From Bacillus mobilis (GTDB lineage Bacteria; Bacillota; Bacilli; Bacillales; Bacillaceae_G): a stretch of DNA of 64,000 nt. Location: positions 186,001 to 250,000 of the forward strand of contig NZ_MACF01000025.1 in assembly GCF_001884045.1 (NCBI RefSeq), in the 5' to 3' direction. Under the pieces are notes generated by a model, which was not told the origin of the DNA, ran no database searches, and saw only the letters and a program-made list of their open reading frames with translations. This document shows, piece by piece, positions 18,740 to 29,473 of this stretch (within the stretch, counting starts at the first letter, position 1; each line of letters opens with the position of its first letter). The position numbers were made by a program, and so were the translations under genes.

Positions 18740-18880
18740 CTTTAATCAGTGGGGGTTTTCTTCATCCCCCACTGATTATTAGTTGAACCAATCGGACTTT
18801 TAGGGGCAGTTGACCCCCCACCTAACTTCTTCGCTTGCGCTGAATTTTGAGGTGGGGGTCTTACTGCCCATTAAAGTGGG
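18740..18880. repeat. Palindromic intergenic repeat (bcr-like) upstream of the CDF gene
   Basis: Two hairpins fill this gap. The first is AATCAGTGGGGG (18744-18755) with CCCCCACTGATT (18766-18777). The second is a long palindrome whose arms run from ACTTTTAGGGGCAGT near 18797 to ACTGCCCATTAAAGT ending at 18876, with inner arms rich in C (CCCCCCACCT) and G (AGGTGGGGGT). The end sequence ACTGCYCATTAAAGTG recurs at the element at 36809. GC-rich palindromic repeats of this kind are a known feature of B. cereus group genomes; assignment to a numbered bcr family was not possible from memory. Confidence 0.7.
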
Positions 18881-18917
18881 ATAAAAAGATAGGTTAAGAA
18901 AAGAAGGGATTTTAATT

Positions 18918-19811
18918 ATGGAAAAAGATGAACGTTTTAAACAGGCCGAGTTTGGTGCTATTGTCGGGATCGTTGGTAATATTATATTAGCGATTGTAAA
19001 GGCGGTAATTGGTTATATTGGGAACAGTAAAGCGTTATTAGCGGATGCCGTGCATTCTGCATCAGATGTAATTGGTTCGCTAGCTGTACTGTTTGGATTG
19101 CGAGCAGCAAAGCAGCCGCCTGATGAAGATCATCCGTATGGTCATGGTAAAGCGGAATCGATTTCAGCTATTATTGTTGCAGTATTATTATTTATTGTGG
19201 GAATCGAGATAGCAATTTCGTCTATAAAAGCTTTTTCGCAAGAACTAGAACCACCGAAAGGAATTACGATTTTTGCTGTTGTTCTTTCGATTGTCGTGAA
19301 AGAAGGAATGTTTCAATATAAATTCCGATTAGGGAAGAGAGTAAATAGTGATGCAATTATTGCAAATGCATATGAGCACCGTTCGGATGTATTTTCTTCA
19401 ATTGCAGCTTTAATCGGTATTTGTGCAGCGATTATTGGTGGTAAGTTTGGGATAGATTGGCTTGTATATGCCGATCCAATTGCAGGATTATTTGTTTCAC
19501 TTCTTGTTGCAAAAATGGCATGGAGTATTGGGGCAGAAGCAATTCATGCAACGCTTGATCATGTTCTGCATGAGGAAGATGTTGTTCCGCTTAGAGAAGC
19601 AGTACTTCAAATAGATGGTGTGAAAAAAATCGGTTCTTTATATGCAAGGGAGCATGGCCATTACGTTATTGTTGATATTAAAGTTTCTGTAGACCCATAC
19701 ATTACTGTAGAAGAAGGGCACCGCATTGGAAAGCATGTGAAAGAAACGCTGATGGAACAAGATAACGTACAAAATGTGTTTGTACATATAAATCCGTATT
19801 CTCCAAATTAA
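18918..19811 (+). CDS. Cation diffusion facilitator family metal exporter
   Basis: 297-residue CDF protein that exchanges a divalent metal for protons. Six membrane segments (first at about 13-33) carry the metal-site motifs: D43, H46 and D50 in LLADAVHSASD, and AYEHRSDVFSS in the fifth segment region. A cytosolic C-terminal domain (about 205-297) contains the HATLDHVLHEEDVV and EHGHYVIVDIKV segments. The substrate metal (Mn, Zn, Fe or Co) cannot be settled by sequence; the DxxH...HxxxD pattern is compatible with MneP-like manganese exporters. It lies alone between secDF and recJ, behind a palindromic repeat. Confidence 0.9.
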   Translation: MEKDERFKQAEFGAIVGIVGNIILAIVKAVIGYIGNSKALLADAVHSASDVIGSLAVLFGLRAAKQPPDEDHPYGHGKAESISAIIVAVLLFIVGIEIAISSIKAFSQELEPPKGITIFAVVLSIVVKEGMFQYKFRLGKRVNSDAIIANAYEHRSDVFSSIAALIGICAAIIGGKFGIDWLVYADPIAGLFVSLLVAKMAWSIGAEAIHATLDHVLHEEDVVPLREAVLQIDGVKKIGSLYAREHGHYVIVDIKVSVDPYITVEEGHRIGKHVKETLMEQDNVQNVFVHINPYSPN

Positions 19812-19912
19812 ACATTATTAACATTTTAGTATATAGATATTGCATCGTAGTTTGCATTATATTGTCACCCCTTAATCTGTCTTGTATAATGAACAGGTTA
19901 AGGGGTGATTTC

Positions 19913-22252
19913 GTGTTACAACCGAAGACGCGTTGGAAAGAAAAAGAATATAATAATGAGCGAGTGAGTGAATTAGCAAGTAAATTACAATTATCACCAC
20001 TTGTCGTTTCGTTATTCCTCGGTAGAGGACTAGATACAGAAGATAAGATTTTAGATTTTTTAAATACAGAAAATCAAGAATTTCATGATCCATTTTTATT
20101 AGAAGGAATGGATAGAACGGTAGAACGTGTAAATAAGGCGGTTCAAAATGGAGAGCAAATATTAATATTTGGTGACTACGATGCGGACGGAGTAAGTAGT
20201 ACGACTGTGTTATATCTTGCCTTACAAGAATTAGGTGCAGACGTAGAATTTTATATCCCAAACCGTTTTACAGAAGGGTATGGACCAAACGAAGAAGCAT
20301 TTCGTTGGGCACATAGCGCAGGGTTCTCGCTAATTATAACTGTTGATACTGGTATCGCAGCAGTGCATGAAGCGAAGGTAGCGAAGGAGCTTGGAGTAGA
20401 TCTAATTATTACAGATCACCATGAGCCACCACCGGAATTGCCAGAAGCACTTGCCATTATTCATCCGAAATTAGATGGCGGTGTGTATCCGTTCCACTAT
20501 TTAGCTGGTGTAGGTGTTGCGTTTAAAGTTGCGCATGCATTATTGGGCCGTGTACCAGAACATTTATTAGAAATTGCAGTGATTGGTACAGTAGCCGATT
20601 TAGTATCACTTCATGGTGAGAATAGATTGTTAGTGAAGCGCGGTTTAAAACATATGCGCATGACGAAAAATATCGGACTAAAGGCGCTATTTAAAGTCGC
20701 TAACGTTTCGCAAAGTGAAATTACAGAAGAGAGTATTGGCTTCGCGATCGCACCGCGTATTAATGCAGTTGGACGTTTAGAAGATGCTACGCCGGCTGTA
20801 CATCTTTTATTATCAGATGATCCAGAAGAAGCGAAAGAGCTAGCTGAAGAAATTGATGAGCTGAACAAACTGCGAAAAGATATTGTAAAGCAAATTACAG
20901 AGGAAGCTATCGCTGAAGTGGAAAATAATTTCCCGCCAGAAGACAATAAAGTACTAGTACTGGCAAAAGAAGGCTGGAATCCAGGTGTAATTGGAATTGT
21001 CGCATCTAAATTAGTTGAACGTTTTTATCGTCCAACGATTGTATTATGTATTGATCCTGTAAAAGAAACAGCAAAAGGTTCAGCACGTAGTATTGCAGGA
21101 TTTGATCTATTTGCAAACTTGTCAGACTGTAGAGAGTTATTGCCACACTTCGGAGGACACCCGATGGCAGCGGGAATGACGCTACATATGAATGATGTAG
21201 CTGAATTGCGCCGCCGCTTAAATGAACAAGCAGAAGTAATTTTAACAGAAGAAGATTTTATTCCAATTACAGCTGTTGATGTTTTTTGTAAAGTGGAAGA
21301 TGTAACACTTGCAGCAATTGAAGATATGCAAAAGTTGGCGCCATTTGGTGTTGGAAATCCAAAACCACGTATTGCAGTGAAGGACGCAGAGCTAGAAAGT
21401 ATTCGTGCAATCGGATCAGATGGTTCACATTTGAAAATGGCTCTTCGCGATGGACAAGCGACACTGGATACAATTGGATTTGGTTTTGGTGCGTATGCGA
21501 AAGAAATTTCTCCAGTTGCAAAGGTATCTGTAATAGGGGAAGCATCTATCAATGAATGGAATAATTTTAAGAAGCCGCAATTAATGGTACAAGATATTGC
21601 TGTAGAGGCGTGGCAATTATTTGATTGGCGTAGTATGCGTAACGTAGAAGCGAATGTAGCAGAACTTCCGAAAGAAAAAATAACGATGGTGTATTTTTCT
21701 GAAGAAGTATTGAATAAATTTTCTTTAGAAGACTATAAAGAGCATATGATGCATGCATCCGAAGTCACCCAATTAGATGATCAATACATCGTGTTACTTG
21801 ATTTACCAAAAGGAACAGATGAATTACGAGATTTATTTAAAGTGGGGTTCCCGTCACGAATTTATACGCTATTTTATCAAGAGAATAATCATTTATTTAG
21901 TACTGTTCCAACGAGAGAACACTTTAAATGGTACTATTCGTTCTTGAGCCAAAAAGCACCATTTTCTTTAAGACAATACGGAGCACAACTCTGTCAACAT
22001 AAAGGTTGGTCAAAAGATACAGTAAATTTCATGACACAGGTGTTTTTTGAGTTAGAATTTGTTACAATAAAAGATGGCGTCATTTTTATGGCAGACAAAA
22101 AACAAAAGCGTGATTTAATTGAATCGAACACATATCGTGAGAAAATGAACCACTTACAATTAGAAAAAGAATTGGTTTATAGCACATATCAGCAACTATA
22201 TACATGGTTTGAAACGATTCGTAATCATAAAGAAGTAGAACAGCTAGGGTAA
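19913..22252 (+). CDS. recJ: Single-stranded-DNA-specific exonuclease RecJ
   Basis: 5'-3' exonuclease of 779 residues acting in recombination and mismatch/base excision repair. DHH-family motifs are clear: GDYDADGVSSTT (about 80-92), DTGIAAVHEAK, and TDHHEPPPELP, followed by the DHHA1 domain with GGHPMAAGMTL (about 420) and an OB-fold C-terminal region; Bacillus RecJ carries an extra C-terminal domain (about 560-779). An open frame extends up to 19862, but the GTG at 19913 behind AAGGGGTGA is the likely start (MLQPKTRWKEKEY). Confidence 0.96.
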   Translation: MLQPKTRWKEKEYNNERVSELASKLQLSPLVVSLFLGRGLDTEDKILDFLNTENQEFHDPFLLEGMDRTVERVNKAVQNGEQILIFGDYDADGVSSTTVLYLALQELGADVEFYIPNRFTEGYGPNEEAFRWAHSAGFSLIITVDTGIAAVHEAKVAKELGVDLIITDHHEPPPELPEALAIIHPKLDGGVYPFHYLAGVGVAFKVAHALLGRVPEHLLEIAVIGTVADLVSLHGENRLLVKRGLKHMRMTKNIGLKALFKVANVSQSEITEESIGFAIAPRINAVGRLEDATPAVHLLLSDDPEEAKELAEEIDELNKLRKDIVKQITEEAIAEVENNFPPEDNKVLVLAKEGWNPGVIGIVASKLVERFYRPTIVLCIDPVKETAKGSARSIAGFDLFANLSDCRELLPHFGGHPMAAGMTLHMNDVAELRRRLNEQAEVILTEEDFIPITAVDVFCKVEDVTLAAIEDMQKLAPFGVGNPKPRIAVKDAELESIRAIGSDGSHLKMALRDGQATLDTIGFGFGAYAKEISPVAKVSVIGEASINEWNNFKKPQLMVQDIAVEAWQLFDWRSMRNVEANVAELPKEKITMVYFSEEVLNKFSLEDYKEHMMHASEVTQLDDQYIVLLDLPKGTDELRDLFKVGFPSRIYTLFYQENNHLFSTVPTREHFKWYYSFLSQKAPFSLRQYGAQLCQHKGWSKDTVNFMTQVFFELEFVTIKDGVIFMADKKQKRDLIESNTYREKMNHLQLEKELVYSTYQQLYTWFETIRNHKEVEQLG

Positions 22253-22299
22253 AGGATTTGTATTTACAAACCTTTTAGATCTGAGGAGGATTCAGAAAT

Positions 22300-22812
22300 A
22301 TGGATTTCAAGCAACATATCGCAATTGTACCGGATTATCCAAAAGAAGGTATTGTATTTAAAGACATTACACCGTTAATGAACGACGGTAAAGCATACAA
22401 AGCAGCAACAGATGCAATCGTTGAGTATGCAAAGAAAAGAGATATTGACGTTGTAGTAGGGCCAGAAGCACGTGGCTTTATTATTGGTTGCCCAGTTTCT
22501 TATGCGTTAGAAGTAGGTTTTGCACCAGTTCGTAAATTAGGAAAATTACCACGTGAAGTAATTACAGTTGACTACGGTAAAGAATATGGTAAAGATGTTT
22601 TAACAATCCATAAAGATGCAATTAAGCCAGGTCAACGCGTATTGATTACAGATGATCTATTAGCTACAGGTGGAACAATTGAAGCGACAATTAAGCTAGT
22701 TGAAGAACTTGGCGGAGTTGTAGCTGGAATTGCATTCTTAGTAGAGCTTACTTACTTAGATGGTCGTAAAATGTTAGATGGTTACGATGTATTAGTATTA
22801 GAAAAATACTAA
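22300..22812 (+). CDS. apt: Adenine phosphoribosyltransferase Apt
   Basis: 170-residue salvage enzyme making AMP from adenine and PRPP. The type I PRPP-binding motif [13 protein letters not shown] is at about residues 113-125, and [12 protein letters not shown] near 53. Start ATG behind CTGAGGAGG. It lies between recJ and rel as in B. subtilis and ends before its own terminator. Confidence 0.97.
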   Translation: MDFKQHIAIVPDYPKEGIVFKDITPLMNDGKAYKAATDAIVEYAKKRDIDVVVGPEARGFIIGCPVSYALEVGFAPVRKLGKLPREVITVDYGKEYGKDVLTIHKDAIKPGQRVLITDDLLATGGTIEATIKLVEELGGVVAGIAFLVELTYLDGRKMLDGYDVLVLEKY

Positions 22813-22842
22813 TCACTATATAGGTAAAACTACGGTGATAAG

Positions 22843-22881
22843 AAGTACCCGTGAATCTCTTGGAGAGGAGCGGGTACTTTT
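22843..22881 (+). terminator. Terminator of apt
   Basis: AAGTACCCG (22843-22851) pairs with CGGGTACTT (22871-22879), with an inner partial stem in the loop, then TTTTG. Confidence 0.8.
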
Positions 22882-22931
22882 GTATAATTGCACAAAAAAA
22901 TAAGGTGAAATGTCAGTAAAATCTTTTCCTT

Positions 22932-22960
22932 TTCACAATTCACAATCATTAGGTTATAAT
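22932..22960 (+). promoter_or_regulatory. Sigma-A promoter of rel
   Basis: TTCACA, 17-base spacer, TATAAT about 60 bases before the rel start codon. Confidence 0.7.
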
Positions 22961-23022
22961 GATAGAATATAATTTATTCTACTTAATTAAGATAAAGTCA
23001 ATTTTCAATAAAAGGTGATTCG

Positions 23023-25206
23023 ATGGCAAATGAGCAGGTACTAACAGCTGAACAGGTACTCGAGAAAGCAAGTCAATATTTAGCAGATGAAGATATTGAG
23101 CTAGTGGCACGTGCCTATGAATATGCACGTGATGCGCATAGCGAACAATACAGAAAATCGGGTGAACCGTACATTATTCATCCAATTCAAGTTGCAGGTA
23201 TTTTAGTTGATTTACACATGGATCCAGCTACAGTATCAGCGGGTTTCTTACATGATGTAGTGGAAGATACAGAAATTACATTAGAAGATATTGAACGGGA
23301 ATTTAATAAAGAAATTGCTATGCTTGTCGATGGTGTAACAAAGCTCGGAAAGATTAAATATAAATCTCATGAGCAACAACAAGCAGAAAACCATCGCAAA
23401 ATGTTTATTGCAATGGCTCAAGATATTCGAGTTATTTTAATTAAACTAGCTGATCGTCTTCATAATATGCGTACATTGAAACATTTGCCTCAAGAGAAGC
23501 AGCGTCGCATTGCGAATGAAACGTTAGAAATCTTTGCACCTTTAGCACATAGACTCGGAATTAGTACTATTAAATGGGAGTTAGAGGATACGTCACTTCG
23601 CTATTTAAATCCACAGCAATACTATCGTATTGTAAATTTAATGAAGCGTAAACGTGCAGAGCGTGAAGAATATTTAGACGAAGTAATGACTGGTATTCGT
23701 GAGAAATTAAAAGAGGTTTCAATTCAACCTGAGATTTCTGGAAGACCAAAGCATATTTACAGCATTTATCGTAAGATGGCACTGCAAAATAAACAGTTCA
23801 ATGAAATTTACGATTTATTAGCTGTACGTGTCGTTGTCAATAGTATTAAAGATTGTTATGCAGTGCTTGGAATTATTCATACGTGCTGGAAGCCGATGCC
23901 AGGTCGTTTTAAAGATTATATTGCGATGCCGAAAGCAAATCTATATCAATCTCTTCATACGACTGTAATTGGGCCGAAAGGTGATCCGCTTGAAGTGCAA
24001 ATTCGTACGAAAGAAATGCATGAGATTGCAGAATTCGGGATCGCGGCGCACTGGGCGTATAAAGAAGGAAAAACAGCAGAAACAACAGGTACATTAGAGA
24101 AGAAACTTACTTGGTTCCGTCAAATATTAGAATGGCAAAATGAAGCTTCTAATGCAGAAGAGTTTATGGAGTCATTAAAAATTGATTTATTCTCTGACAT
24201 GGTATTCGTCTTTACACCGAAAGGCGATGTAATGGAATTGCCACTTGGATCTGTTCCGATTGACTTTTCGTATCGCGTGCATTCAGAGATTGGAAATAAA
24301 ACAATTGGTGCAAAAGTAAATGGGAAAATGGTGACACTTGATTATAAATTAAAAACTGGTGACATCATTGAAATTTTAACATCGAAACATTCGTATGGAC
24401 CAAGTCAAGATTGGGTGAAACTTGCCCAAACATCTCATGCGAAAAACAAAATACGTCAATTCTTTAAGAAGCAACGTAGAGATGAAAATATTGAAAAAGG
24501 CCGTGAACTTGTTGAAAAAGAAGTACGTGGCTTAGAGTATGAGATGAAAGAAGTGCTAGCTCCTGACAATTTAAAACGTGTTGCTGAGAAGTTCAATTTT
24601 GCAAATGAAGAAGATATGTTTGCGGCAGTTGGATATAGCGGGATTACAGCGTCGCAAATTGTTACGCGACTAACGGACAAATTCCGTAAGCAACGTGAAG
24701 AAGAAGAGATTGTTGAAGTTAAAGAAGTTCGTAAACCGATGAAAATTCGAAAATGGGATTCTGGCGTTAAAGTAAGTGGTGCGGATAATTTATTAATTCG
24801 TTTATCAAAATGCTGTAACCCGGTTCCAGGTGATGATATCGTTGGGTATATTACGAAAGGCCGAGGTGTATCGATTCACCGCCGTGATTGTGTAAATGTT
24901 CATACAGAAGAAGCTATAGAACGTTTATTAGAAGTAGAGTGGGAAGGTAGCCCTGAAAAAGAAATTGAGTATAACGTTGATATCGAAATTTCAGGTTACG
25001 ATCGCCGTGGCTTATTAAATGAAGTATTACAAGCTGTTACAGAGACGAAAACGTACATTTCGGCAGTTTCTGGTAGAAGTGACCGTAATAAGATGGCGAC
25101 AATTAATATGTCAATCTCTATTCGTAACTTACAGCATTTGAAAAAAGTAGTAGAACGCATTAAACGTGTTCCAGAAATTTATGCAGTACGACGCATGATG
25201 CATTAA
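23023..25206 (+). CDS. relA: Bifunctional (p)ppGpp synthetase/hydrolase Rel
   Basis: 727-residue stringent response enzyme that makes and degrades (p)ppGpp. Domains in order: HD hydrolase (about 30-180, with [10 protein letters not shown] and [11 protein letters not shown], both intact), synthetase (about 230-345, with [18 protein letters not shown] and [11 protein letters not shown]), TGS (about 390-450), a zinc-finger/helical region with [17 protein letters not shown], and a C-terminal ACT domain (about 650-727). Both catalytic halves look functional, as expected for the single long Rel of Bacillus. The start is ATG behind AAAAGGTGA; dtd follows by 17 bases. Confidence 0.98.
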   Translation: MANEQVLTAEQVLEKASQYLADEDIELVARAYEYARDAHSEQYRKSGEPYIIHPIQVAGILVDLHMDPATVSAGFLHDVVEDTEITLEDIEREFNKEIAMLVDGVTKLGKIKYKSHEQQQAENHRKMFIAMAQDIRVILIKLADRLHNMRTLKHLPQEKQRRIANETLEIFAPLAHRLGISTIKWELEDTSLRYLNPQQYYRIVNLMKRKRAEREEYLDEVMTGIREKLKEVSIQPEISGRPKHIYSIYRKMALQNKQFNEIYDLLAVRVVVNSIKDCYAVLGIIHTCWKPMPGRFKDYIAMPKANLYQSLHTTVIGPKGDPLEVQIRTKEMHEIAEFGIAAHWAYKEGKTAETTGTLEKKLTWFRQILEWQNEASNAEEFMESLKIDLFSDMVFVFTPKGDVMELPLGSVPIDFSYRVHSEIGNKTIGAKVNGKMVTLDYKLKTGDIIEILTSKHSYGPSQDWVKLAQTSHAKNKIRQFFKKQRRDENIEKGRELVEKEVRGLEYEMKEVLAPDNLKRVAEKFNFANEEDMFAAVGYSGITASQIVTRLTDKFRKQREEEEIVEVKEVRKPMKIRKWDSGVKVSGADNLLIRLSKCCNPVPGDDIVGYITKGRGVSIHRRDCVNVHTEEAIERLLEVEWEGSPEKEIEYNVDIEISGYDRRGLLNEVLQAVTETKTYISAVSGRSDRNKMATINMSISIRNLQHLKKVVERIKRVPEIYAVRRMMH

Positions 25207-25223
25207 TAGGGAGTGTAGAAAAG

Positions 25224-25664
25224 ATGAGAGTTGTTTTACAACGATCAAAAGAAGCGTCTGTCACAGTAGACGGTGAGATCGTAGGACAAATTCCGTTCGG
25301 TTTAACATTACTAGTTGGCATTACGCATGAAGATACAGAAAAAGATGCAACTTACATTGCAGAAAAAATTGCGAACTTACGTATTTTTGAAGATGAGAGC
25401 GGAAAGATGAACCATTCTGTACTTGATGTAGAAGGACAAGTTCTATCAATTTCGCAGTTCACATTATACGGAGATTGCCGCAAGGGAAGACGTCCAAACT
25501 TTATGGATGCTGCAAAACCTGACTATGCAGAGCATTTATACGATTTCTTTAATGAGGAAGTTCGTAAACAAGGATTGCATGTAGAAACAGGGACGTTCGG
25601 AGCAATGATGGATGTTTCTTTAATCAATGATGGTCCGGTGACCTTAATTGTGGATAGTAAATAG
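25224..25664 (+). CDS. dtd: D-aminoacyl-tRNA deacylase Dtd
   Basis: 146-residue proofreading enzyme that hydrolyses D-aminoacyl-tRNA. It starts [18 protein letters not shown] and carries the two family motifs, SQFTLYGD at about 78-85 and the Gly/Pro cis motif NDGPVTL near the C-terminus. It follows rel closely and is probably co-transcribed. Confidence 0.97.
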   Translation: MRVVLQRSKEASVTVDGEIVGQIPFGLTLLVGITHEDTEKDATYIAEKIANLRIFEDESGKMNHSVLDVEGQVLSISQFTLYGDCRKGRRPNFMDAAKPDYAEHLYDFFNEEVRKQGLHVETGTFGAMMDVSLINDGPVTLIVDSK

Positions 25665-25676
25665 TGTTATTTAAGA

Positions 25677-25706
25677 AGAGAGGGTGGTATCATCCTCTCT
25701 TTTTTA
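25677..25706 (+). terminator. Terminator of rel-dtd
   Basis: AGAGAGG/CCTCTCT stem with a ten-base loop and six T residues. Confidence 0.85.
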
Positions 25707-25878
25707 TACATTGTTGTATGTTTTGTTCATTTATCACGCTATTTGTGGAAAGTGAACTCCCACGGATGAAAGGTTCACTTACTTTGGAATTAATAGCGTT
25801 TTCGTTTATGTATAACTCTCTAATCAATATGGAACAATAAAGAGTAAAACATCCATATTGAATGTGAGGGATATACGT

Positions 25879-26055
25879 ATGCGTATGAATGAAAAAGGGC
25901 ATTCTGTTACAAATGGTGCAAATCAATTGTTTAACGTGAATTTTCATGATTTTATTTCAAAAGAGCAAAACAATACTTCAATGGAGCTCGCTTCTGAGTT
26001 TGGAATTTCTCTTCAAGATGTAAAGCGTCTAAAGAAGCAGATTGAACGCTCTTAG
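25879..26055 (+). CDS. Small protein with helix-turn-helix-like C-terminus, function unknown
   Basis: 58-residue protein beginning MRMNEKGHSVTNGANQLF, with a C-terminal segment MELASEFGISLQDVKRLKKQ that looks like a sigma-70 region 4 or phage-type helix-turn-helix. In-frame starts upstream exist (TTG 25858), but the ATG at 25879 lies ten bases after GAGGG. It has no close neighbours: it sits between the dtd terminator and the promoter of the hisS T-box. In the 200 bases upstream there is an 8-bp inverted repeat AAGTGAAC/GTTCACTT (25750-25780). DNA binding is an inference from a short helical motif. Confidence 0.65.
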   Translation: MRMNEKGHSVTNGANQLFNVNFHDFISKEQNNTSMELASEFGISLQDVKRLKKQIERS

Positions 26056-26060
26056 AGTAC

Positions 26061-26089
26061 TTGACAATCCTACTCAACAAACGTATAGT
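26061..26089 (+). promoter_or_regulatory. Sigma-A promoter of the hisS-aspS T-box transcript
   Basis: Perfect -35 TTGACA, 17-base spacer, TATAGT. Transcription start predicted near 26096, giving a leader of about 310 bases. Confidence 0.85.
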
Positions 26090-26095
26090 AATTTT

Positions 26096-26375
26096 ATATT
26101 TACATATGAATATAACCGTTGATAGAGAAGAGTAAATGAGACACACATGGCAAGAGAAGAAATGTCTTAGGCTGAAAACATTTCTACATGATGACTGATT
26201 GAATGACACTCTAGAGGTTTCAACTTGAACGGCGTATATGCTTAGTAGAGATGAACGCACATTTAAGCGTTATTAAAAAAGTGGAAGCATACGTGCTTCA
26301 ATTAGGGTGGCACCACGGGTATAATACTCTCGTCCCTACTGTTCAAACAGTAGAGGCGGGAGTTTTTTTATTTTT
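26096..26375 (+). promoter_or_regulatory. T-box riboswitch of hisS-aspS
   Basis: Transcription antitermination leader that reads uncharged tRNA. The conserved T-box AGGGTGGCACCACGGGT is at 26304-26320, followed by the terminator whose 3' arm is GGCGGGAGTTTTTTT. In Stem I the AGTA motif (near 26131) and GAA before the specifier position (26201-26203) are visible. By alignment to other T-boxes the specifier is GAC (Asp) at 26205-26207, and the same bases also contain CAC (His) at 26207-26209. Both aminoacyl-tRNA synthetases encoded downstream (His and Asp) match these two codons. Confidence 0.92.
26325..26370 (+). terminator. Attenuator terminator of the hisS T-box
   Basis: ACTCTCGTCCCTACTGTT pairs with AACAGTAGAGGCGGGAGT (with wobble pairs and a bulge), followed by seven T residues. 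Its 5' arm competes with the T-box antiterminator. Confidence 0.88.
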
Positions 26376-26409
26376 ATTAAGATTAAAACAATTTGAGGAG
26401 GAACTGAAT

Positions 26410-27681
26410 ATGTCTATTCAAATCCCACGCGGAACGCAAGATATTCTTCCAGGCACTGTTGAGTTATGGCAGTATATCGAAGGGCAAGCACGCGAAATTT
26501 GCCGTCGTTACAATTATAAAGAAATTCGTACACCAATTTTTGAACACACTGAGCTATTTTTACGTGGTGTTGGTGATACGACAGATATCGTACAAAAAGA
26601 AATGTACTCATTCCAAGATCGTGGAGAGCGTAGTTTAACATTACGTCCAGAAGGTACTGCACCTGTTGTACGTTCTTACGTTGAAAACAAAATGTTCGGT
26701 GACGCAACACAACCAACGAAATTATACTATATCGGCCAAATGTTCCGTTACGAAAGACCACAAGCAGGTCGCTATCGTCAATTCGTACAATTCGGTATTG
26801 AAGCAATCGGTAGTAACGATCCTGCAATTGATGCAGAAGTAATTGCACTTGCTGTAGAGTTTTACCGCGGCATGGGCTTAAAAAATATTAAAGTTGTATT
26901 AAACAGCTTAGGTGATGCGGCGAGCCGTCAAGCACACCGTGATGCGTTAATCGCACACTTCGAGCCACGTATCGGCGAGTTCTGTTCTGACTGTCAATCT
27001 CGTTTAGAAAAGAACCCTCTTCGTATTTTAGATTGTAAGAAGGACCGTAACCATGAATTAATGGGAACAGCACCATCTATTACAGAATACTTAAACGAAG
27101 ATTCAGCAGTGTACTACGACAAAGTTCAAGAACTATTAACGATGATGGATGTTCCATTTGAAAAAGATCCGAACTTAGTACGTGGTTTAGACTACTACCA
27201 ACATACTGTTTTTGAAATTATGAGTGAAGCAGAAGGATTCGGTGCTATCACTACATTAAGCGGTGGTGGACGTTATAACGGACTTGTACAAGAAATCGGT
27301 GGACCAGAAATGCCAGGTATCGGTTTTGCAATGAGTATTGAACGTTTAATTATGGCACTAAAAGCTGAAAACATCGAATTACCAATTGAACATAGTATCG
27401 ATTGTTACGTTGTAGCTCTTGGTGAAAAAGCAAAAGACCATGCTGCGAAAGTTGCGTTTGATCTTCGTAAAGCTGGATTATCAGTTGAAAAAGATTATTT
27501 AGATCGCAAAATGAAAGCACAATTTAAATCAGCAGATCGTCTAAAAGCGAAATTTGTAGCTGTATTAGGGGAAGATGAGCTAGATAAAGGCATCATTAAC
27601 TTAAAAGATATGGCAACAGGCGAACAAGAAGAAGTAGCATTAGATGTATTTGCTTCATATGTAGCAGAGAAATTAATATAG
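26410..27681 (+). CDS. hisS: Histidyl-tRNA synthetase
   Basis: Class II synthetase of 423 residues. Motif 1 region around [12 protein letters not shown], motif 2 [15 protein letters not shown], the histidine-binding motifs [14 protein letters not shown] and GGGRYNGL, and a C-terminal anticodon-binding domain (about 330-423) are present. The open frame extends upstream into the T-box leader (to 26251), but the start is the ATG at 26410 behind TTGAGGAGGAA, after the attenuator. It is co-transcribed with aspS 12 bases downstream. Confidence 0.98.
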   Translation: MSIQIPRGTQDILPGTVELWQYIEGQAREICRRYNYKEIRTPIFEHTELFLRGVGDTTDIVQKEMYSFQDRGERSLTLRPEGTAPVVRSYVENKMFGDATQPTKLYYIGQMFRYERPQAGRYRQFVQFGIEAIGSNDPAIDAEVIALAVEFYRGMGLKNIKVVLNSLGDAASRQAHRDALIAHFEPRIGEFCSDCQSRLEKNPLRILDCKKDRNHELMGTAPSITEYLNEDSAVYYDKVQELLTMMDVPFEKDPNLVRGLDYYQHTVFEIMSEAEGFGAITTLSGGGRYNGLVQEIGGPEMPGIGFAMSIERLIMALKAENIELPIEHSIDCYVVALGEKAKDHAAKVAFDLRKAGLSVEKDYLDRKMKAQFKSADRLKAKFVAVLGEDELDKGIINLKDMATGEQEEVALDVFASYVAEKLI

Positions 27682-27693
27682 GGGGAACTTACA

Positions 27694-29469
27694 GTGGCTG
27701 AAAGAACACATGCATGTGGAAAAGTAACAGTAGAAGCAGTTGGACAAACAGTTCAATTAAAAGGTTGGGTACAAAAACGCCGTGATTTAGGTGGATTAAT
27801 CTTTATCGACTTACGTGACCGTACAGGTATCGTACAAGTCGTATTTAACCCAGAAACATCAAAAGAAGCGCTAGAAGTAGCAGAAACAATTCGTAGCGAG
27901 TACGTATTACACGTAGAAGGTACAGTTGTTGAGCGTGGTGAAGGCGCAATTAATGACAATATGGCAACTGGTCGTATTGAAGTACAAGCAACGAAAGTAA
28001 ACGTATTAAATGCAGCGAAAACAACGCCAATCATTATTGCTGATGATACAGATGCATCAGAAGATGTGCGTTTAAAATATCGTTATTTAGACTTACGTCG
28101 TCCTGTAATGTTTAACACATTCAAAATGCGTCACGACGTAACGAAAACAATTCGTAACTTCTTAGACACAGAAGATTTCTTAGAAGTGGAAACACCAATT
28201 TTAACGAAGAGCACACCAGAAGGAGCTCGTGACTATTTAGTACCAAGTCGTGTACATGATGGTGAATTCTATGCATTACCACAGTCTCCGCAATTATTTA
28301 AACAGCTTCTTATGGTCGGCGGATTTGAGCGTTACTATCAAGTAGCACGTTGTTTCCGTGACGAAGATTTACGTGCAGACCGTCAACCAGAATTCACGCA
28401 AATCGATATCGAAGCTTCATTCTTAACACAAGATGAAATTTTAGATATGATGGAGCGCATGATGACGAAAGTTATGAAGGATGCAAAAGGTGTAGAAGTG
28501 AGTGCACCATTCCCTCGTATGAAATACGCTGATGCAATGGCTCGTTACGGTTCTGATAAGCCAGATACACGCTTTGAGATGGAACTAACAGACCTATCTG
28601 AATTTGCAGCAGGTTGTGGCTTTAAAGTATTTACAAGTGCTGTAGAAAGCGGCGGACAAGTAAAAGCAATTAATGCAAAAGGTGCTGCGAGCAAATACTC
28701 TCGTAAAGATATTGATGCATTAACTGAATTCGTAAAAGTATACGGTGCAAAAGGTCTAGCTTGGCTTAAAGTTGAAGAAGACGGCTTAAAAGGACCGATT
28801 GCGAAATTCTTCGGTGAAGAAGAAGCAAACGCGTTAATGGCTACATTAGAAGCTACTGCTGGCGATTTATTACTATTTGTAGCAGATAAGAAAAGCGTTG
28901 TTGCAGATAGCTTAGGTGCACTTCGTTTACGTCTAGGTAAAGAGCTTGAGTTAATTGACGAAAGTAAATTTAACTTCCTATGGGTAACTGATTGGCCACT
29001 TCTTGAGTACGATGAAGATGCAGATCGTTACTTCGCAGCTCACCACCCATTCACAATGCCATTCCGTGAAGATGTTGAGCTATTAGAAACAGCACCAGAA
29101 AAAGCACGTGCACAAGCATATGACCTTGTATTAAACGGTTATGAGCTTGGTGGTGGATCACTTCGTATTTACGAGCGTGACGTACAAGAAAAAATGTTCA
29201 AAGCACTTGGATTCTCACAAGAAGAAGCACAAGAGCAATTCGGATTCTTATTAGAAGCATTTGAATACGGTACGCCACCACACGGCGGTATCGCATTAGG
29301 TTTAGACCGTCTTGTTATGTTACTTGCAGGCCGTACGAACCTTCGTGATACAATTGCATTCCCGAAAACAGCAAGCGCAAGCTGCTTATTAACAGAAGCT
29401 CCAAGCCCAGTTGCAGAAGCACAGCTTGAAGAGTTGAACTTAAAATTAAGCTTAAAAGAAGAGAAGTAA
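27694..29469 (+). CDS. aspS: Aspartyl-tRNA synthetase
   Basis: Bacterial-type class II enzyme of 591 residues. N-terminal OB-fold anticodon domain (about 1-105, with [20 protein letters not shown]), catalytic core with motif 2 [19 protein letters not shown], the bacterial GAD insertion (about 280-420), and motif 3 with [15 protein letters not shown]. The start is GTG behind AGGGGGAAC. It shares the T-box leader with hisS and ends at a strong terminator. Confidence 0.98.
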   Translation: MAERTHACGKVTVEAVGQTVQLKGWVQKRRDLGGLIFIDLRDRTGIVQVVFNPETSKEALEVAETIRSEYVLHVEGTVVERGEGAINDNMATGRIEVQATKVNVLNAAKTTPIIIADDTDASEDVRLKYRYLDLRRPVMFNTFKMRHDVTKTIRNFLDTEDFLEVETPILTKSTPEGARDYLVPSRVHDGEFYALPQSPQLFKQLLMVGGFERYYQVARCFRDEDLRADRQPEFTQIDIEASFLTQDEILDMMERMMTKVMKDAKGVEVSAPFPRMKYADAMARYGSDKPDTRFEMELTDLSEFAAGCGFKVFTSAVESGGQVKAINAKGAASKYSRKDIDALTEFVKVYGAKGLAWLKVEEDGLKGPIAKFFGEEEANALMATLEATAGDLLLFVADKKSVVADSLGALRLRLGKELELIDESKFNFLWVTDWPLLEYDEDADRYFAAHHPFTMPFREDVELLETAPEKARAQAYDLVLNGYELGGGSLRIYERDVQEKMFKALGFSQEEAQEQFGFLLEAFEYGTPPHGGIALGLDRLVMLLAGRTNLRDTIAFPKTASASCLLTEAPSPVAEAQLEELNLKLSLKEEK

Positions 29470-29473
29470 GAAT

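Noticed and set aside
26251-26409. N-terminal extension of hisS by 53 codons
   Set aside because: This stretch is the T-box and its attenuator; the ATG at 26410 has the ribosome site and gives the normal protein start.
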